Origin: Glandiceps talaboti
Taxonomy: Eukaryota > Hemichordata > Enteropneusta > Spengelidae
DNA length: 64,000 nt
Assembly (NCBI RefSeq): GCF_964340395.1
Contig: NC_135553.1
Span: forward strand, 26,601,449-26,665,448
Direction of reading: 5' to 3'
How positions within the stretch are numbered: the stretch's first letter is position 1; every line of letters begins with the position of its first letter. The notes beneath the pieces were generated by a model. The model was not told the DNA's origin, made no database searches, and worked only from the letters and a program-made list of their open reading frames with translations. Positions 12,604-24,500 of this stretch are shown in pieces. The position numbers were made by a program, and so were the translations under genes.

Positions 12604-14292
12604 GATGTGACTAAGATTTTGTTGATTAAAGCTGTGTCAGTGCATGTACTAAGATTTTGTTGATTAAAGCTGTGTTAGTGCATGTACTAAGATTTTGTTG
12701 ATTAAAGCTGTGTCAGTGCATGTACTAAGATTTTGTTGATTAAAGCTGTGTCAGTGCATGTACTAAGATTTTGTTGATTAAAGCTGTGTCAGTGCATGTA
12801 CTAAGATTTTGTTGATTAAAGCTGTGTCAGTGCATGTACTAAGATTTTGTTGATTAAAGCTGTGTCAGTGCATGTACTAAGATTTTGTTGATTAAAGCTG
12901 TGTCAGTGCATGTACTAAGATTTTGTTGATTAAAGCTGTGTCAGTGCATGTACTAAGATTTTGTTGATTAAAGCTGTGTTAGTGCATGTACTAAGATTTT
13001 GTTGATTAAAGCTGTGTCAGTGCATGTACTAAGATTTTGTTGATTAAAGCTGTGTTAGTGCATGTACTAAGATTTTGTTGATTAAAGCTGTGTCAGTGCA
13101 TGTACTAAGATTTTGTTGATTAAAGCTGTGTTAGTGCATGTACTAAGATTTTGTTGATTAAAGCTGTGTCAGTGCATGTACTAAGATTTTGTTGATTAAA
13201 GCTGTGTCAGTGCATGTACTAAGATTTTGTTGATTAAAGCTGTGTCAGTGCATGTACTAAGATTTTGTTGATTAAAGCTGTGTCAGTGCATGTACTAAGA
13301 TTTTGTTGATTAAAGCTGTGTCAGTGCATGTACTAAGATTTTGTTGATTAAAGCTGTGTTAGTGCATGTACTAAGATTTTGTTGATTAAAGCTGTGTCAG
13401 TGCATGTACTAAGATTTTGTTGATTAAAGCTGTGTCAGTGCATGTACTAAGATTTTGTTGATTAAAGCTGTGTCAGTGCATGTACTAAGATTTTGTTGAT
13501 TAAAGCTGTGTCAGTGCATGTACTAAGATTTTGTTGATTAAAGCTGTGTTAGTGCATGTACTAAGATTTTGTTGATTAAAGCTGTGTCAGTGCATGTACT
13601 AAGATTTTGTTGATTAAAGCTGTGTCAGTGCATGTACTAAGATTTTGTTGATTAAAGCTGTGTCAGTGCATGTACTAAGATTTTGTTGATTAAAGCTGTG
13701 TCAGTGCATGTACTAAGATTTTGTTGATTAAAGCTGTGTCAGTGCATGTACTAAGATTTTGTTGATTAAAGCTGTGTTAGTGCATGTACTAAGATTTTGT
13801 TGATTAAAGCTGTGTCAGTGCATGTACTAAGATTTTGTTGATTAAAGCTGTGTTAGTGCATGTACTAAGATTTTGTTGATTAAAGCTGTGTCAGTGCATG
13901 TACTAAGATTTTGTTGATTAAAGCTGTGTCAGTGCATGTACTAAGATTTTGTTGATTAAAGCTGTGTTAGTGCATGTACTAAGATTTTGTTGATTAAAGC
14001 TGTGTTAGTGCATGTACTAAGATTTTGTTGATTAAAGCTGTGTCAGTGCATGTACTAAGATTTTGTTGATTAAAGCTGTGTTAGTGCATGTACTAAGATT
14101 TTGTTGATTAAAGCTGTGTCAGTGCATGTACTAAGATTTTGTTGATTAAAGCTGTGTTAGTGCATGTACTAAGATTTTGTTGATTAAAGCTGTGTTAGTG
14201 CATGTACTAAGATTTTGTTGATTAAAGCTGTGTTAGTGCATGTACTAAGATTTTGTTGATTAAAGCTGTGTCAGTGCATGTACTAAGATTTT
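12604..14292. repeat. 38-bp minisatellite, near-perfect (44 copies)
   Basis: The unit is TGTACTAAGATTTTGTTGAT followed by TAAAGCTGTGTCAGTGCA. The only variation I see in 44 copies is C or T in GTGTCAGTG/GTGTTAGTG. This suggests very recent expansion or active homogenisation. Confidence 0.98.
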
Positions 14293-15399
14293 AAACAGAA
14301 TTGGTCTGTGAAGTGAAAGTCAGAATGCTTGCTTTCACCCATGCCAGTATTTCTATTTAATTAATTAATTAAACCATATCAGATTTATTAGGTAGTAAAA
14401 TCTGATTGTGTACAGCATATCATATTTATTTCATCTAATTTGAAACCAAATAACCTAGTTACGTAATGTAAACAAGGAGACATGTTAGATTCCAAATTAT
14501 ATATGAAATTAATAGTTTGAATTATTCATCACTTATGTGGTAAATGATATTGCCATGGTAATGGCAGCTATTGCGCACGAGAATGACAAGTTTAAGCCAT
14601 GAGAAAATATAAACATTACAAAAATGTATGATTGTTTGATTTGGGTTTGACAACACACCTGAGAGTTTTTGCTTGCAGATACCCGGAAGGGAAATTTGCA
14701 TAATTATATGTTGTGACAATATAGACTGAGCATCAACATCTTTTGCTTTGATCCCACATATTTCCCTACCAATAAAATGTAGTCTACTTCTTTGACACCA
14801 CAAATTTTGCTGCCAATAATATTAGAACAAAATCCCCTTTTCAGTAAATTTTGAATGTCAAGTTTATGTTAGACAATAAAAGTGGCAGGAATTTGAAAGT
14901 GACAATAAAATTTTAACTTAAAAGAGATGAAATTGATAACTTTCCATATTTTGATAGAAATGTTTGTCTGAGAAAAGTACTTGAATTTCTAAGTTTGATA
15001 CAACCAAATCAATGACTGTTATAACATATTTGTAATGACACTCACAGACACTAATTCTTCAAAACTCCATTACACATCAACAATTGGCCATATGTTAGAA
15101 ATGATGTTGATAAAAGAAATGTTACGCATTACCAGTAGAGGGCTCCCTTCATCTGATTTTTTCTGGTGTAAATGATTTTATAACCTTTTAAGCCTTCTCA
15201 AAGAGTATTTTCATCTACATTTCAAAAATATTGCAATAAAAATGAAGCATAATATCAAACGTAAGACGCCATTACAAAAGTCTGATTATGTGCCTGTATA
15301 TCCGCATCTCTTTCTTTAACACAGTAGGTACAATGATTTTGGCGCTATACAAATTCTTTTGAATGACTGAATATGAATTTTGGAAAAAGAGAATCTTAC
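14293..15399. other. No gene recognised (presumed LIG1 intron 19)
   Basis: AT-rich unique sequence follows the donor of exon 19. No segment resembling the ligase OB-fold was found on the minus strand. Confidence 0.55.
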
Positions 15400-15552
15400 C
15401 TTACAAATAGTTTGATATTCTTCAGTTTCGTCATCATAACAAGCCAGTAAGTACCCACCATATCCACCAGTACGTTTGCCTCTGCCATGATAACCACCAA
15501 GTACAACTACATCTAATGTGTCACCAACTCCTTCTAAATAATCTTTTTTCAC
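15400..15552 (-). CDS. LIG1: LIG1 exon 19 (motif V), last exon seen
   Basis: This exon encodes residues about 854-904, [20 protein letters not shown] then a glycine/lysine-rich loop and EEYQTICK. Together with exon 18 it makes motif V. A proper GTAAGA donor follows, so the gene continues, but no OB-fold exon is recognisable between here and position 1. Confidence 0.95.
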
Positions 15553-18500
15553 CTGTAAATGACAAAGTGGGAAACAAACGCTTCAAATAGTGCTTACATG
15601 AACAAACTTTAACGCAAAATATACTTACGGTGTTGAATGTTTGACTATTGGTTTTTACCCCAACACTAGTGACTGGGTGTATGCAAATTAATGTATCCAT
15701 AGTGATATGAACCTACAGTACAACAACCCAACACTAGTGACTGGGTGTATGCAAATTTGTATCCATAGTGATATGAACCTACAGTACAACAACCCAACAC
15801 TAGTGACTGGGTGTATGCAAATTTGTATCCATAGTGATATGAACCTACAGTACAACAACCCAACACTAGTGACTGGGTGTATGCAAATTAATGTATCCAT
15901 AGTGATATGAACCTACAGTACAACAACCCAACACTAGTGACTGGGTGTATGCAAATTTGTATCCATAGTGATATGAACCTACAGTACAACAACCCAACAC
16001 TAGTGACTGGGTGTATGCAAATTTGTATCCATAGTGATATGAACCTACAGTACAACAACCCAACACTAGTGACTGGGTGTATGCAAATTTGTATCCATAG
16101 TGATATGAACCTACAGTACAACAACCCAACACTAGTGACTGGGTGTATGCAAATTAATGTATCCATAGTGATATGAACCTACAGTACAACAACCCAACAC
16201 TAGTGACTGGGTGTATGCAAATTTGTATCCATAGTGATATGAACCTACAGTACAACAACCCAACACTAGTGACTGGGTGTATGCAAATTTGTATCCATAG
16301 TGATATGAACCTACAGTACAACAACCCAACACTAGTGACTGGGTGTATGCAAATTAATGTATCCATACTGATATGAACCTACAGTACAACAACCCACACA
16401 AAGGTCACTTACAACTATCCACCGCCACAAAAAATCAACTGAACATCCCACAAAGAACATCCACAAAAAATCAACTGAACATCCCACTAAGAACACCCAC
16501 TAAGGACACCCACTAAGGACACCTACAGAAAGAGTTGGTAAATGATTTTGTGTAAGACTGATGTGATGACCTGAGATTTAACCCTTGTAATTACATTCAG
16601 AAGTCAATCATATCAAGTCTGATATACAAAGTATCTAATTTTAGGAATTTGTTTAGATCAACATACTTACCTTTAACCAGTTATGTGACCGTTTTGCTAT
16701 TTCATATGTTGCATCTTTATCAAGTGTCTTCACCATCAAACCTTCACAATTACCTGTGAGAATAATCAACAAACACACACACACACAGTTACCTTTTCCA
16801 AGGGGTTCCTCAAAACAAAAATTTTGAGACAAGAACGACACCTTACAATATTAAAACAAGTTACAGCACTCCTTCCAGATTTGATGAAAAATTGTTTATT
16901 TTCATATAGTTTTAGAATCCTAGAAGAAGAGAGAGAAAATGTGGTCAAATCTAGACAGCGTATGATTTACACATGATTATGTTATGATGAAACTGTCAAA
17001 TATTGCAGCATAGTTTCAGACACAACCCAAGTAAATTTTGTTTTAACAATTCTAAAGACTTATTACAGTAATTTGGATTTTTGCTTCTTCTGTTATTTGA
17101 TTTATTTATGCAACTCTCACCTTGTTTTTGTATCTTTTCTATTAAGTTTGTCATAAATGAAAGCAGTAAAAAGTTAGTTATACCTTTGATGGATTCATCC
17201 AAGAATTCTGCAATGTCTTCTGTGTTGGATGATATCATTGACTCAGCAAACATGAACTCACCAGGTATCTCATTAAACGACGCCCTCAACAACTCGCGCC
17301 GTTTCCTGAACGGTTCACGAACTAAAGACTAAAGTGAGAAGACACAATCAAATTAGAATAAGTTGGCCGTTGATTCAATCCTCGCTGCTGTTTATTGGCG
17401 TTATCTTATCAGTGGAGCCATTGAGATCAAATTGGATCATTCTTTTCATAGTTGCTACCACACAACTGTGTTTCACATTCACTTTTGAATCCTTAACTGA
17501 ACTGGGTCTGAATTCACTGAGGGACAATTACACAATGGTTTTGTTAATAGGGGGAGGGTTTTTGTCCTAAACGAACGATGTTCGATGTTCATTTATTAAG
17601 CTTGTGTGACATTGTGCGATCGTCCCTGAGGCCAAGCGTTTTTGCTACTACGTATATAGGTGCATGTTAAGTTCATCTGCTCAGTCACAAATCATACAAG
17701 TTCATCTGTTCAATCACAAATCATACAAGTTCATCTATTCAATCACAAATCATACAAGTTCATCTATTCAATCACAAATCATACAAGTTCATCTATTCAA
17801 TCACAAATCATACAAGTTCACCTGTTCAATCACAAATCATACAAGTTCATCTATTCAATCACAAATCATACAAGTTCATCTGTTCAATCACAAATCATAC
17901 AAGTTCATCTCTTCAATCACAAATCATACAAGTTCATCTGTTCAATCACAAATCATACAAGTTCATCTCTTCAATCACAAATCATACAAGTTCATCTATT
18001 CAGTCACAAATCATACAAGTTCATCTGTTCAATCACAAATCATACAAGTTCATCTATTCAATCACAAATCATACAAGTTCATCTGTTCAATCACAAATCA
18101 TACAAGTTCATCTGTTCAATCACAAATCATACAAGTTCATCTCTTCAATCACAAATCCATACAAGTTCATCTATTCAGTCACAAATCATACAAGTTCATC
18201 TGTTCAATCACAAATCATACAAGTTCATCTCTTCAATCACAAATCATACAAGTTCATCTGTTCAATCACAAATCATACAAGTTCATCTATTCAGTCACAA
18301 ATCATACAAGTTCATCTGTTCAGTCACAAATCATACAAGTTCATCTATTCAATCACAAATCATACAAGTTCATCTGTTCAGTCTCAAATCATACAAGTTC
18401 ATCTATTCAATCACAAATCATACAAGTTCATCTGTTCAGTCACAAATCATACAAGTTCATCTGTTCAGTCTCAAATCATACAAGTTCATCTATTCAATCA

Positions 18501-21500
18501 CAAATCATACAAGTTCATCTGTTCAATCACAAATCATACAAGTTCATCTCTTCAATCACAAATCATACAAGTTCATCTGTTCAATCACAAATCATACAAG
18601 TTCATCTCTTCAATCACAAATCATACAAGTTCATCTGTTCAGTCACAAATCATACAAGTTCATCTCTTCAATCACAAATCATACAAGTTCATCTGTTCAA
18701 TCACAAATCATACAAGTTCATCTCTTCAATCACAAATCATACAAGTTCATCTGTTCAATCACAAATCATACAAGTTCATCTATTCAGTCACAAATCATAC
18801 AAGTTCATCTGTTCAATCACAAATCATACAAGTTCACTTCAAAAAAGAAAGAACAAGAAAAGAAAACTAAATCATCTTCTTCCCCTTAAAAGTATATACC
18901 AACTAACAACACAGTTAAAAACTATGAGAAGGAAACAAAAAAAAGGCAAATCTTACCTGCCCATTTAAATACAGCAAATCAAATGCATATACACAAACTT
19001 GAACTTTGATTTGGGAGGCATCTGCGTCTTTCCTTTTCCGTGTACTTAACACCTGGAATGGTAAAATCTGATTTTTCTCCTTGTCCCACGCCACAGATTC
19101 TGTGTCAATAATACAACTTTTGACATCGTCATGTTTAATTCTAGGTATCCTTGATATTATGTCTGGATATTTACTTGTATTGTTTTCAGAGTTTCGACTG
19201 TAGATGTGGATTTCATCATTTTCTAATGTATGAATCTAGGGGAAAAAATATAAGGCAAAGAATGTTATGTCTTTTCAATAAACTAGACAATAAGTGTTGG
19301 TACGATATCTTTAAATCTCTCTGCTTATAATGATAATTAAAGCTAGAATGCACCCCCTTTTGACAATATATTTGAAAACCAAAGTTCTTAAGGCTCTCAC
19401 AAACTTTGTCTTAGGAAAGCTAGCTTCTGGTTCTTTTCAAATATCTGATGATCTAAATCAGTGTCTAACTAGGAATTAATGAGTGTCTAACTAGGAATTA
19501 ATCAGTGTCTTACTAGGAATTAATGAGTGTCTAACTAGGAATTAATCAGTGTCTTACTAGGAATTAATGAGTGTCTAACTAGGAATTAATGAGTGTCTAA
19601 CTAGGAATTAATGAGTGTCTAACTAGGAATTAATGAGTGTCTAACTAGGAATTAATGAGTGTCTAACTAGGAATTAATCTGTGTCTAACTAGGAATTAAT
19701 GAGTGTCTAACTAGGAATTAATGAGTGTCTTACAGAATGATTTTTATACCTGAATCAATATCTTATGATTGATAGTGTCTTATATTCAAAAACTCAACTA
19801 AAAACAACCAGAAAAAAATGTTCAATTACTTGTAAAAAGACATTGTGCCCTATAGTTAGTGGTTGATTTAGTAGTGTAGTGACAGTGGTTGATTTAGTAG
19901 TGTATAGTGACTGGTTTAAATCTTAGCCAGTAGCTTAATTAGTTTTGAATCTGTCACCATGTTATTTTCATTTACCTGGTCCTCAATGCCTATATATGGT
20001 CAATACTAAGGCACACGCTAGGTCATACATTTACAAATGTACACTAATCCAGTGTTCGCCACATAATATTTAACATCGTGTCTCATGAATGATTGTTTTG
20101 TGTGCAAATCTAATGTGTTTGGTCAATGAAGGCACTGACATTGGTTCTACTTAGATATTCACAGTATGATCTTGTTGGTTCACTAAACCTGCAATCATAT
20201 TTTATCATTTTGATAAAACATTGTTGCCATATTTACCTAAACCTAAAATGACAATCCAACATCTATACATACATACCAACAATCCAAAGTTTTCAGCAAT
20301 AATTCAAAATCTATCTACAATCTACAGAACACTAAAAACACAGTATCATTGTCCTACCTGTGCTCTTTCTCCATCGTATTTATATTCACAAGTAAAGGCA
20401 GCGTCTTCAAACCTCCGAAGGACTTCACTGACTCCCTTGGTTGGATGTGCCAACATTGGTTTGAGTGGAATTCCTGGTGTGAGTTTACAGTGTTTGGGTA
20501 AATCTTCTAATCCTTGCTCCAACAATGTGGCTAGGATTTTGTTATAGTTGGGCATTTCGCTGTCCCAGAAAAAAACATTAAATAAATATACAAATGTGCA
20601 CAATAATTATTAATTAAACTTCAATCATATGTTTTATATGAAAGAAAGGAAAAAGAAAAATACTACATATCCATGAAATTTGAAGCAACTTTATGAAAGT
20701 GAAATCTATTTCATCATTCAGACACAGAAACCTTCCCCATGCATTGTCCCAGCACAAAATTGAATTGAGCTGTAAAACAGTTAATTCAACATGGTGATGT
20801 CTGGACTTAGACTGAATATTGAAAGCCTGTAATAAACTTATGAAACATTCATACACACGTTAAAACATAGGAATATCACTAATTAGACCAAGTGAGTTCA
20901 CTTGGCTTTCATATTGTTTTAATTTGTATGTAATTTCAATGTTATGATTATCAATCACCTTTTACAACAAACATCTCATTTTTCTATTTTGAATGTCTTA
21001 TTTTTTTGTTGTAATTTGAAGTATTTTCTTGCCTATCTATTTCTGTAATGTACCTTTCATGTTTTTCTTTTCCTGTCAAACCTCTATTAAAGTAGACTTC
21101 CAGCTTGTTATTAGAAGAAAGAAAAAATAGTTAGATAAACAATTCTGTATTTTTATGAAATGTGGCGTAAATGTTTGTATAACATACCAATATGTTGTTT
21201 TAATGATTAATGCAGCATCATCTAATTTCTTCTTTAAAGCATCAGATGACAATCCTTTGCCAGCATCTAGTACTTCTGGTGGATATGCTGAGGAAACAGG
21301 CAAATTAAAGTGTTTACAAACATCAGGAGTTCATGAAAATGTATAGTATGTTTAGTTTTGATTCCTTCCTAGTTTTCTAACTCCATTACACAAAACTGAC
21401 AAAGTACAGAAATATTTGTGGTCTATACAAATAAAACACTGCATACATGTACATGTATGTCACGACATAGACTTAAAACTCATTCTACTGTGAATGTAAT

Positions 21501-24500
21501 TATATCAATGTCCATTCATAAATTAATATCAACATGTCACAAAAATAGTTTTAGTTTGTTTTTGTCTTAGCTTAACAAAAGTGATATCACCATTGTAGTA
21601 TGTACATTTGTGGCTGTATGTTAATTTACTTACACTGAGTGGGTGGTGTAAGAGCTACAGCATTGCCTAGTGCTACCAACACAGACTGTTCTGCCAATCC
21701 TATGCGTAATTTACCAGTCAGTGATCTATAAACAGAAAAGTATCAGTCTCCATAAATCTAGTCTAATTGCTACCCTTGGTATCAAATCATCCATACACAA
21801 GACATCTTGAGATTTGATGCCATGGATAGCATTAGACTACCATTAAGTCTATTCTATTTAGAGACAAGTCATAGACAGGCCATTTATTGCCTGTACAAAC
21901 TTGAGTTACACCCTTTCTTACTGTGTACATGTATCTAAAGATACTGAAAGGATAAAAATGACAATGTAAACCTTATTTCTCTGATTCTTCTTTGCATGTA
22001 AACCTTATTTCTCTGATTCTTCTTTGCATGTAAACCTCATTTCTCTGAATTTTCTTTGCATGTAAACCTTGTTTCTCTGATTCTTCTTTGCATGTAAACC
22101 TTATTTCTCTGATTCTTCTTTGCATGTAAACCTTGTTTCTCTGATTCTTCTTTGCATGTAAACCTCATTTCTCTGATTCTTCTTTGCATGTAAACCTTAT
22201 TTCTCTGATTCTTCTTTGCATGTAAACCTTATTTCTCTGATTCTTCTTTGCATGTAAACCTTATTTCTCTGATTCTTCTTTGCATGTAAACCTCATTTCT
22301 CTGTTTTTTCTTTGCATGTAAACCTTATTTCTCTGATTCTTCTTTGCATGTAAACCTTATTTCTCTGATTCTTCTTTGCATGTAAACCTTATTTCTCTGA
22401 TTCTTCTTTGCATGTAAACCTTATTTCTCTGATTCTTCTTTGCATGTAAACCTTATTTCTCTGATTTTTCTTTGCATGTAAACCTTATTTCTCTGATTCT
22501 TCTTTGCATGTAAACCTTATTTCTCTGATTCTTCTTTGCATGTAAACCTTATTTCTCTGATTCTTCTTTGCATGTAAACCTTATTTCTCTGATTTTTCTT
22601 TGCATGTAAACCTTATTTCTCTGATTCTTCTTTGCATGTAAACCTTATTTCTCTGATTTTTCTTTGCATGTAAACCTTATTTCTCTGATTCTTCTTTGTG
22701 GATATTGTCAAGTTATGGTATTTGGGATCAACAAGACAGACTGGTTAACGCTCAAAGATAAAATACACTTAAAGGGCCACTGCAATTCTATTTCTTTCTT
22801 TACACTAATATGTTCATACTGTCCCCTAATGAAAGGAATGTATGATTGAATGTTGATTCACTGCATGCGTCATATAGAAATGGGAGGGGGAAAATCTGTA
22901 CCTCCCAGCCTGCTTCCTTCGACTTTTTTTTGTGTTTGCGGAATATGCCGAGCACCCACGTGTTAGGAAAGCCAAAGGTGTTGTTTACATTTGTAATATT
23001 ACGTCATCCTTGAGGCCAACCTGGTCTTGGTGTTGATAGCCTAGCAGTTCACCTTGGCAGCACCGTTAGTCGACAATGGTTCGACGTTGTGTTTTTGGAG
23101 GCTGCAGTAACACAAAGAGTGATTCGATCACCTTACATTTGGCACACATAATGGATATAAACTGAAATTTTAGTCTGCAAAATTTTGTGTTGTTTCGAGC
23201 ATTATGAACCTATTATTTCAGCCACGGTAAATTCAACACAGACGTGCGTATGTACCCACAATCATTAACTTGAGAACTTGCAAGGTCAGATTGAAATCTG
23301 TACGAAAATAGACCACATAAGGTAGAGACACCAAATTTGGCACAGATAATGAATATAAACTAAAATTTTAGTCCTGAAAATCTTGTGTTGTTTCAAGCAT
23401 CGCAACGCACCTTGCCGGCAGGACAAAGTTCGACACAGACACAACACAGCTACAATCATTAGCATCGACCGTAATTTGACAACTTGCAAATTTCCTGCTA
23501 TAATATTTATTCAATATAATTGTGCAAAACACGAAAAATTACACTATTAACCCAGACTTAATTCAGAAAAGTCCCAAACCTGAATGTCAATATCACGTCC
23601 GAGGTGCTAGATGCTAGATGTGGACCTGGGTTGAGTTGCCTTCACCAAAGTGCATCAAGCATGTAAGAGTTGCATTCATTATACACTACAGTGTGGGCCT
23701 ATTACAATTCCGGGAACATGATGTAGGCTACCACGTCATGTCAAAACACACTCCAATACATGCAGATCACAGTAACAGCATGTGAATTTATGAGTATTTA
23801 GGTAGAAAGTGACAGAACAGTGATGTGCAACATGACGAACCAGACATGATATTATGCGAGCATTTGCGTTGGTGCATTGCTGCTCACAATACTATAAAGA
23901 TAACACATCAAAATGTATGTACAAGATACACATGGATAATATACTGCATGTAAACTCTATCATCCTGAATATTGCCTTTTAGTATGACGAACTGTTTCCA
24001 TTTACAACAAAGTCAACCTCCACGAAGTGAAGAAGCCAAAGCTAGCAACTTTAGGTGCAATTTGTATTATGTAACAAAGGACACGTTGCGTCGCCGTCGC
24101 TCAAACATTCTTTTTCGACGTGTCACTTTGCTTAGAAAGCACTGGAGTGAATTGGATACCGCAGAACACGACTACACAGCAACACATTGTAAAGACATAC
24201 TAGTACAGGACACTGTAGAAGACAACTTTAATACCAATTCTTGTTAAAAAGTCTGTTTGATCTTGTGTAGGTGGCCTGTTAAGATCATCATCGCCGGAAC
24301 CACCTGTCGAACTTTCATTTGTACCGTCCGGTTCAAAGGAATAGGGTTCAATAACCTAGGCTGTAATCCTCTTCACTTGAAAAATCTGAGGAACATTCGC
24401 CGTCCCGTTCAAAAGATACAGTTTCTAGAACTTGTTGTTGTGACTGAGCCTCCATAGCAATGCATAGGAAGGTGAAGTTCAAGGTTATGTGTTCCTACTA

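Noticed and set aside
12604-14292. CRISPR-like array
   Set aside because: Copies are directly adjacent without unique spacers, and the window is eukaryotic; it is a minisatellite. The same holds for all other arrays here.
14522-14803. Minus-strand ORF as a possible LIG1 C-terminal exon
   Set aside because: The translation has none of the OB-fold or motif VI residues and there is no matching splice phase.
17660-18968. Two plus-strand ORFs of more than 400 codons
   Set aside because: They consist almost wholly of the 29-bp tandem repeat and lie antisense in a LIG1 intron; being open is a property of the unit.
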